NCBI RefSeq assembly: GCF_000340215.1 | Contig: NW_006921534.1 | Coordinates: forward strand, 4,153,041 to 4,217,040 | Source: Pseudocercospora fijiensis CIRAD86 | Taxonomy: Eukaryota; Ascomycota; Dothideomycetes; Mycosphaerellales; Mycosphaerellaceae | Direction: 5' to 3' | Length of the DNA stretch: 64,000 nucleotides | Shown: positions 57,214 to 64,000 of the stretch, piece after piece | How the letters are laid out: each line of letters starts with the position of its first letter | How positions within the stretch are numbered: position 1 is the first letter of the stretch | Position numbers and translations under genes: made by a program | The notes under the pieces: generated by a model | The model's input: the letters and a program-made list of their open reading frames with translations, nothing else | The model's database searches: none | What the model was told of the DNA's origin: nothing

Positions 57214-58152
57214 TCATCTCCCGCCTACCACATTGAGCACTCCACCGTCTATCGCTAGGATCTCACCATTGACGTAGTGGTTCCGTGCGAAGAACAAGAC
57301 ACCCATACCAATCTCCTCGTCTCTACCAGCTCGCATAAGTGGCACATGACCAGAGCTCTCAATCTTCTCCTGTGGGAATTCAGATTTCTGCTTCTCATTC
57401 GACTCCTTGGCTGTCATCTCTGAAGGGAAATATCCGGGTGCGATACTGTTGACTCGCACCCCAAGCTTCTGGAACTCTGCAGACATGAGTTTCGTTAGGT
57501 GGACTGTTGCACCTTTGGCAGCATTATACGAAAAATGGCCTTGGGCATGGCGCATCAACCCACTCATGGATGAGATCGTGATTACACTAGGTGCAAACCT
57601 CTCGCTGCCTGTGCCGTCCTCTGCGTTAATCGCATCCTGAAGCAGGGGCAAGAAAGCCACGGTGGTGAAGTAGACCGACGTCACGTCCGTCTCCATCGTC
57701 TGCTGCCACTCCTCGACACTCTCGCTGTCCCATAGCTTCTTCTTCATGTCTTCAGCATCTTCCTCCGTCGGCTCGGCCTTTGGTCCTGCTACGCCAGCGT
57801 TGCACACAAGCAGATTGATGTATTTCTCCTTCTTGCGTAGTTCTATCACTACATTTTCCAAATCTTTCTTCTTCCTTACATCGCAAGGTCCAAGTGGGAT
57901 GATCTGGCCTCCACTGTTCTTGACTGCGGCGGCCTGTGCTTCGTTTTGGGCGTCTGAGCGCGAGGGATCGTGGGATCTGGCAGCATTCTCGAGGGCCTCG
58001 ACGCGACGTCCAGTGATATACACTTTCGCTCCATTTGCAGCGAGTGCTTGGGTAGCCATCAAACCAATGCCAGTGCCGCCACCTGTTACGACGCACACAT
58101 AGCCCTTCACTCCGAAGAGCCTGTTGACATCGAAGTGGTGTGTTTCTGCCAT
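57214..58152 (-). CDS. short-chain dehydrogenase/reductase (classical SDR)
   Basis: Single exon, 312 residues. The nucleotide-binding TGGGTGIG is at 23-30, with TGRR after the second strand at 47-50, so NADP(H) preference is plausible. The structural NAG motif is at 118-120. The catalytic Ser is near 194-195 (ITISSMSG), with YNAAK at 209-213 giving Tyr209 and Lys213. The substrate-side loop PGYFPSEMT is at 239-247 and the C-terminal IDGG at 301-304. Length and spacing fit a soluble, probably tetrameric SDR of the gluconate/polyol or 3-oxoacyl reductase type; the substrate cannot be told. It has its own upstream region on both sides, with no operon-like context. Confidence 0.93.
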   Translation of the reverse strand: MAETHHFDVNRLFGVKGYVCVVTGGGTGIGLMATQALAANGAKVYITGRRVEALENAARSHDPSRSDAQNEAQAAAVKNSGGQIIPLGPCDVRKKKDLENVVIELRKKEKYINLLVCNAGVAGPKAEPTEEDAEDMKKKLWDSESVEEWQQTMETDVTSVYFTTVAFLPLLQDAINAEDGTGSERFAPSVITISSMSGLMRHAQGHFSYNAAKGATVHLTKLMSAEFQKLGVRVNSIAPGYFPSEMTAKESNEKQKSEFPQEKIESSGHVPLMRAGRDEEIGMGVLFFARNHYVNGEILAIDGGVLNVVGGR

Positions 58153-58877
58153 GGTTGGTGATTGAAGTTGCTGCTGATCCGAAACAGGAGTAGTCGGGAT
58201 AAGCTATGTGAAGAGGATTCGTGGATGTCTGTCTTCAATGTAAGAGCAGAAGTGCAGTGTGCCCTTGCATTTCTACTTGGTCTCTGCGCATCAACGTGAC
58301 ATCATGATCGACAGGTACACATGTGATCGTGTGTTTGGAAAGATAATCAAATTTCTTAACCACAATTGTACTCGCCGTGTTGCATTCAACATTAGCCTGG
58401 CGTTTGCACCGCAAATGCTGAAATGCTGTGCTTGGGGTATCTGTTCGTCAGTCTGCCTTCCTCCGACCCGCCGCTCTTTCCGCCTTCGCCTTCGCGCTCC
58501 TTCTCCCCTTTCGTCAACGTCACAAATGAGATATAACAGCATCTCCCTCTCCGCGATGCTGTAGAAATTCTGCCGGTGGCATGCTCCCGTATAGGAAGGC
58601 CAGGATGCAAGTGTGTTGATGTAGCACACCAAGCAATGCTCGGATTGACATAATCATCCAATATTCTCTCCTTCGCCGCAAACGACCATCGGACGAGCGA
58701 TCAGGAGAAGCCACCGCGTCCGCCTTGGCTTCTGAATCTGCATAGACCTCGGGATCGTGGCCGCCGATACAGACCTCTGGGAGAACCGACACACAATTTG
58801 CCGCCGCCGCCGCCCTGTCTGGACATTGGAGATTCTCATTCCGAGTCAAAATGCACACGGTTCCATAGTGCTGTCCC
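58153..58877. other. intergenic, promoter side of the SDR gene
   Basis: Between the SDR start and the ICE2 stop. Overlapping short frames on both strands without domains. No gene supported. Confidence 0.55.
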
Positions 58878-60203
58878 TCAATCCAGCTTCCAGTGACTTG
58901 TCAGTCCATCATCGTGGTCTTTGCCGAGATACAGCTCCACAGCATATAATGCCATGACTCCAGCGAGATTGGCCCAGCGTGAAATATTTCCACCACCTTC
59001 GCCACCTTGGCTAGTCCACCATTCGCCTGGATGATCGGCTGCAGCGCTCGAAAAGTGCTGCATGAGTAAACTTGTGTAAACCGCGATCAAGATGCTAGGG
59101 CTGAAATAGGTCAAGAAACCCATCAAGGTCTGCACACCTTCGGATGACTCCTCGAATGAAGGATCTTCGGCAAGTGCTCGTGCCCCAGACTCTCGGACAG
59201 CTGGGATGATTCGTGCTGCTGCGTAAAGGACCAGCAAGCGGTATATCAGTGAGATGATGACCGAAGGCGTGACCGTCTGAATGGCAGCCATCATGAATCC
59301 AAAGGCCGAGTGAATGGTGTTTGGAAGAGACGAGAGCGCTTGTGTGATGGTCGAATAGCTGGCCATGAGGATTGGTGGCAGAGGTGGAAATTCTCCAGCT
59401 TCGGATGCTGCAGGCGTCTCTGGCAAGGGATGGCTGGGTTGGTAATCGGTAAAGATTTGGTAGATACAGAGAGTGATGTATGCAAACAGCAGACTGCTCT
59501 CGACAATGTTGCCCCGTCCAGATCCGATGCCCCAAGCACAGAGAAAGAATGCACTGGCAATGGCGATTCCGATCAGGATAGCGTCCTGGCTGTCCAGTCC
59601 TGGGAAAGTTGACATGCGGTAGATGAAGTAGATGGAACTGGCAATGATGCTGCCGGAGGGCACGAGCAGACCTAACATCCAGGTATCTCCCCCATCGCCG
59701 TTGTTTACCAGGTATCTCGTCACCTGGCCAGCAGCTTGAATGACCAGCAAGCTGCAGAAGCCTTCTGTAAGCTGGAAGACGGGCGTCGAATATCTCAGCA
59801 CCTTGTCCCATCCTCCGATCAATGCATGCTCCAGCAGCCCTTCCTTCCCAAAGACCCAGTCCTTGAAGCTAGCATTTTGGTGCAATGGCTTGGTTGCGTT
59901 GTAGAATGCGCGGCTCACCCAGCTCGCGTCGTCCCCAGCGTCCACGCTGAATTTGTTCAAGCTCCAGATCAGCAAGAAAGGTATCACCAGCGTCTGTAAG
60001 CCTGAGATGGTGTTGACTGCAGCCCTCCTCCATGTCGATCGTTCTGGCGTAGCAATTCGCAGACATGATAAGAAGAAGTAGTAGCTTGCCAGGCTCAGAC
60101 TGAAGGCCAGGCCGCACGTGCGACCACCGACATCGAAAGCGAGTGGAATGGTGAAGACGATGGAGAACAGGAACAAAGTGCTCCCGAGAAAGCGGAGTAT
60201 CAT
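58878..60203 (-). CDS. ICE2: ICE2-family ER membrane protein
   Basis: Single exon, 441 residues, with about nine to ten hydrophobic helices. Family-specific blocks are visible in order: DVGGRTCGLAFSLSLASYYF at 25-44, a signature resembling yeast Ice2 VGGLECGLSF; STPVFQLTEGFCSLLVIQAA near 138-157; GSIIASSIYFIYRM near 183-196; and GNIVESSLLFAYITLCIYQI near 230-249. Yeast Ice2 acts in ER membrane biogenesis, inheritance of cortical ER and the balance between lipid storage and phospholipid synthesis, partly by restraining the Nem1-Spo7 phosphatase. The same cellular location is expected here. The length is typical of the family and the first Met begins the first helix. Confidence 0.9.
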   Translation of the reverse strand: MILRFLGSTLFLFSIVFTIPLAFDVGGRTCGLAFSLSLASYYFFLSCLRIATPERSTWRRAAVNTISGLQTLVIPFLLIWSLNKFSVDAGDDASWVSRAFYNATKPLHQNASFKDWVFGKEGLLEHALIGGWDKVLRYSTPVFQLTEGFCSLLVIQAAGQVTRYLVNNGDGGDTWMLGLLVPSGSIIASSIYFIYRMSTFPGLDSQDAILIGIAIASAFFLCAWGIGSGRGNIVESSLLFAYITLCIYQIFTDYQPSHPLPETPAASEAGEFPPLPPILMASYSTITQALSSLPNTIHSAFGFMMAAIQTVTPSVIISLIYRLLVLYAAARIIPAVRESGARALAEDPSFEESSEGVQTLMGFLTYFSPSILIAVYTSLLMQHFSSAAADHPGEWWTSQGGEGGGNISRWANLAGVMALYAVELYLGKDHDDGLTSHWKLD

Positions 60204-61130
60204 CGCTTAAGCCGCACGTAGGGTTCGAAGGCGCGAAGGCTGTCGGGCGTCGAGTTGAGTCGACTCGAGGGTTTCATGCGCGGCGCCGGAGGAATGTATA
60301 AAGTGGCTCTCCTCCCACCAGTCCGGTGGTCGAGGCGGTGGAGGGAGGAAGGAGGGTGGTGTTCGGCGGAAGTGGAAAGGATTCTGGTTGACAAATTAGG
60401 CTCCGAGCGGTGACAGTAGCGCCTGGCTGGGCGTGTTGTGAGAAGGTTCCACCCGGCGAGACTCTCCACAAGGACCACAACGTCCAGAAGGGACGGGCCG
60501 TTCTCTGTTGTGGTGAGAGGCGGTCAAGAGGCAGAGGGAGAGATGGAGGCAGCGGCAGGGCAGGGCAGAGTGAAGCGAGTCGTAGAAGTATGGCGAGAGG
60601 TCGCGTGCGAACAAGAGCAAGCGCAAGGACACAGCAGTCCAGCAGCAGCCAGCCCGCCAGCAACCAGAGAGCTCTGCGCGACCTGCAGCTTGCTTTTCTG
60701 CCTGCTTTTAGCGATCGACGCTTCGCATGACAGCCCGATTCAGGATTTGTTCGGACCAGACGACCTCAGTATCGTGCTCGGCGTTGGACAAGCGCAATCA
60801 AACATGGTCTATCGTCCGGAAGCAGGGTTCGATGGGTGTGGCGGTGATGCTGATGCTGATGCTGGCGTGTCGCGAACACGTTACACGTTGCGACTCCCGC
60901 ATCATAGCACGTGAAAGCCAGAATGCTTGGCGCCAATCGACCGAACCTTGGCCATCGGCTCATGCAGGGTCCAGAGCTTATTGGTAGAGACTTACACAGA
61001 TGGCGTTGAATGTCTCCGGATTTTAGCGTCCCATTCTTTTGGGTTTCTGCGGGACTGTCCCCACCATTCCTGCTAGGAAATGGCCCGATTATTAGGCGTA
61101 TGATGGGACCCACCAAACTTACGGATTTGC
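60204..61130. other. intergenic, promoter side of ICE2
   Basis: Normal-composition sequence ending at the right RIP boundary. A GATGCTGATGCTGATGCTG triplet-type repeat lies near 60847-60865. Frames at 60274-60914 overlap in all phases and show no domain. Confidence 0.5.
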
Positions 61131-64000
61131 TCGGTTTTCTTGTTAAGGTCGGCTTGCCTAATTAGGCTGTTATAGTAGCTTCTAAGGTGTTATTACTATC
61201 GCTGCTATCGCTATCGCCTATCTAATTCTTCCTCTTATTCGGCCTCTTAATAGTAGGTAGCATTCTCGGCACTAATCTCTTACGCTTACTGCTATTATAT
61301 TTATTAGAAGTCCGCCTCTTACCTACTACTTCTTATATAGCGTTATTATTTTCTAACTAAGAGAAGTCTTCTACTGCTTCTAGGTCTTATTTTAATAGTA
61401 AAGCCGCTCTTACTAGCGAAGTAAGGTCTATAACCTCGGCTGTTTCTTCGATAGTGTTTAAGTTAAACGGCTAAGCTAACTAAGCCTATAATAGCGACTT
61501 ACGGAGCGAAGTAGTAGTAGTAGTAGTAGCACCGCGGAGCGGCGCCTTCTTACGAGGTAAGGGCCTAAAGGATAGCGGACTCGGCGTAAGAAGGTCGATT
61601 ACGTATAACGGTCGGATTAGTAATAAGACTGTCTCGTTAAGCGGCGGAAGATTAAACGCTCGAGGCCTATATTTAGTCGCTAGTAGAGGTAGTAGTAGTA
61701 GCGGAAGCGTTAGATAGCGAACGCGCGTTAGAGTAATAGGTGCCGGTAGAGGTTGTTATGTCTACTATCGCTATCGGTTACTAGTTAATTAAACCTTAGG
61801 CGCGCCTTCTCGAAGGAAGTCGTCTAGCAAGAAGTTAGCTAGCTAAGTAAGCGTGTCCTTAACCTTGCGCAAGAAGCCTCTTATAAACTTGTCCTTTAGT
61901 ATGCTATCGTAGATTGACTTATTGTTACAGACCGCGTAGAAGTGCTATAAGAGGCCTTCTATACCTTTATTAAAGTAAGCGCGAAGGTTTCGAAGATAGG
62001 GGTCGCTAGTATTGTAGTTTTAGTTGTCCTCGAAGCCCTCGAGAAACAAGGTAGTACTATCTCGCTGCCGCTAATACTAACTAATTTCTATACTGTTAAA
62101 GCCGTAGTAGAAACTAACGTAGATCTGTTATTATTATAGAGTAAGCGGCGTTACAAATAGGTAGTATCTTAGTATATAGTAGCATAGCAAATGCTGCTAG
62201 AACTAAGGAAGGCAATTATAGTAAGGCGGCTGTCTATTACGATATAATACAAGGCCTTCGTATAGCGGCAATGCCTTAGCCTTATATTCTTCCGCAATAG
62301 CGAGTTGTTTTCGGACGAAGTCCTACGCTGCTAGAGGGCTTAATTGCTTAAAATATAGCATCTCTTTAACCTTCTAGTATTGTATGCGTTTGCTAAGTCT
62401 ATAGCTTTGCAGGTCCGCCTTATATAGTTATCGAGCGTCGATTGTTAGCAACTCGGTTATAGTACTATATATAGATAGCTAGGCGAGGTCCTTCTTCCGG
62501 TCGTATTTAATAGCATTATAGTATCCTTCTAGTAGCGATATAGTACGAATTTGCATAAGGACTAGATTATTTAACCGAGCCTATATTATCTATTTCTATA
62601 ACTTCTTAGACCCCTAGTTCTTCTGTAAATACTAAGCCTCTTCTTGCTTATTAAGAAGCCGCAATTCGGCTTCTATTGCAGTAATAACTTCCTTAACTTC
62701 TGCCTTACTCCGAGCGTAGTATATAGCCCTTTTAAACAGTCGCTAGACTAGAGGGTACTTGAATTTAGGAAAGTAGCGAAGGAAGGTCTCTTTAGCGTGC
62801 CGCTAGCAGAGATATAGTCGTATTTCCTCTTCGAAGGACAGTCGAATAGCGGACTGTTCTTGTGCCGAGTCGTTAGTTATAGCTAACTTCGGCTTCTAGC
62901 GAGGGCACTACTGCTTTAGGACTTAGAAAGCAGCTTACTAAAGCCTCGCACGCTGTGTTTGCAGCAATATATATGCTGCTAGTATCTAACTTTCGAATCT
63001 ATTACGGACATATACTATAAAGAGATGCTAGCCTATATCGGTAGTCTTATACGTTACGTCGTAGAGAAATAACTAATCCTAGATTAGTTGTTGCTTTGCG
63101 GTTCCTATAGCTTTATCTAAAGCCTAGTTACGTAAGTACTTACATCTCCTACTAATCCACTTTCTAATAACTGCCTCTGCTAATCCGCTTGCTATACAAT
63201 ACCCTTATAAGGGCGCCCTTCTATTGTTACTAATACAGCTTTATACTGTATCTAAGCGCCGTTTACTAGATTAGTTAATAGCGCTAGCTAGCTATATAGG
63301 TTCTCGAGTTGTAACGAGATATTGCCCTTCTTAGCTAGGGTTACCTTCTTTATATTCTTCTTCTTCTTCGACTACTTTATTACACCCTCCTTTATACGAT
63401 AACCTCTAACAACGGCAAAACGGTCAGTATTACGACCTTCCTTTATTAGATAGAATACATGAGCTGTATTCTAGTCGTATTAGTCTATTAAGTACTTAAG
63501 AACGACCTTTAAGCCGTTACTAGCACCTCGTACGTCCTACTTACTATTAGCTTCTAACTCGACTCGAATAGGCCTCCGCTATCGACTCGAGAGGCAACCC
63601 TACTAAACTTACTATATAATCTATCGAATGGTAATGCAGCGAGCCCGCCTCGGTAGAAGCGTTAGGCGACGACGAAGCGACCTTGTATATATACGGCTCG
63701 TTATAGCCCTTCGAGCGATATATAGCAATTATAATATACGTAGCCTCGCACCTATCCTTATAGTACTCTACCTTCCGAATACTATCTAGCAACTCGCGTT
63801 GCCGACTCGCATCCTTCCGACAACGATAATAGTATAATGTCCGTTGCATTAGTCTATCTTTGTGCCTATCCTATACCTTCTAGTACTAGAAGTTGCTAGC
63901 AAATAGCTACACCTTATTAAACTTGTCTGCGTCTAGGAACAGGCCATTTTTGGGTGGATTAAAGAGCTAAGAACGCAGTAATATATCGAGATAAGAGGGG
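61131..64000 (-). mobile_element. second MULE-like transposon, RIP-mutated, running off the window
   Basis: TpA-rich sequence from about 61131 to the window end, with a transposase relic on the minus strand. No terminal repeat matching the left MULE is found, and the right end is outside the window, so the boundaries are approximate. Confidence 0.6.
61140..63950 (-). pseudogene. MULE transposase relic
   Basis: Minus-strand frame with RIP-type stops. The stop-free piece 63849-63547 is an N-terminal FAR1-like region (LYYYRCRKDASRQRELLDSI, then YIIIAIYRSKGYNEPYIYKV). Near 63090-62810 the transposase core reads LYDVTYKTTDIG, LFIVYVRNRFES, then KPKLAITNDSA, EQSAIRLSF and LYLC.RHA, matching the D...D...C-H pattern of fungal MULEs. 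A long helical C-terminal part continues to about 61800, then a basic low-complexity tail. It is clearly different from the transposase at 3500-6260. Confidence 0.65.

Noticed and set aside
60274..60914. Several overlapping ORFs upstream of ICE2
   Set aside because: Open in many phases because of GC-rich low-complexity sequence; no domain; best read as promoter and 5' UTR.

Overview
This is a nuclear window from a filamentous ascomycete, most likely a dothideomycete. The evidence is the set of short GT-AG introns with CTAAY branch sites, the fungal gene content (Stealth/GNPTAB-like protein, Cas1p-type O-acetyltransferase, ICE2, SDR) and very strong repeat-induced point mutation (RIP). The window alternates gene islands of normal composition (about 1-3033, 6362-9003 and 52190-61130) with TpA-rich blocks of mutated transposons (3034-6361, 9004-52190 and 61130-64000). 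In the mutated blocks nearly all stops are TAG/TAA where CAG, CAA or TGG is expected, so the reading frames can still be followed as relics.

Gene islands. Left: a three-exon Stealth-domain glycan phosphotransferase homologue with an embedded EF-hand loop (486-2652, minus), then a secreted Ser/Thr-rich protein (7083-8213, plus). Right: a three-exon Cas1p-like multi-membrane acyltransferase (52366-54982, plus), an F-box-like protein (55437-56900, minus), a classical SDR (57214-58152, minus) and an ICE2-family ER membrane protein (58878-60203, minus). The islands show no obvious shared pathway.

Transposon blocks. A MULE (3034-6361, 9-bp target duplication) interrupts the left intergenic region. 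The central 43 kb is a nested stack. Gypsy element O (9525-51089, 279-bp LTRs) is interrupted twice: by a large hAT element (10487-27495, 8-bp duplication) and by a second full-length copy of itself in opposite orientation, R (28021-40296, 4-5 bp duplication). The hAT is itself interrupted by a chromodomain Gypsy element (11874-19016, 5-bp duplication CTAAA). A second MULE runs off the right edge.

What stands out. (1) The hAT element carries two histone H3-like genes besides its transposase. One has a tail built of repeated H3-like GKAPRKTT units and a histone fold split over three exons; the Gypsy insertion sits exactly at its last splice acceptor. The other is single-exon with a long divergent tail. 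(2) Several introns of the hAT's genes contain the same GCCGGC-centred short repeat arrays. (3) A palindrome of about 27 bp with ACCCC/GGGGT arms marks every ORF boundary of the 12-kb Gypsy family and recurs at the end of pol in the unrelated chromodomain Gypsy. (4) The 12-kb Gypsy carries a third ORF of about 909 codons, of unrecognised function, in the env position. (5) A roughly 460-bp intergenic segment exists twice in direct orientation around the secreted-protein gene, one copy pristine and one heavily mutated, each serving as the empty site for the other's transposon.
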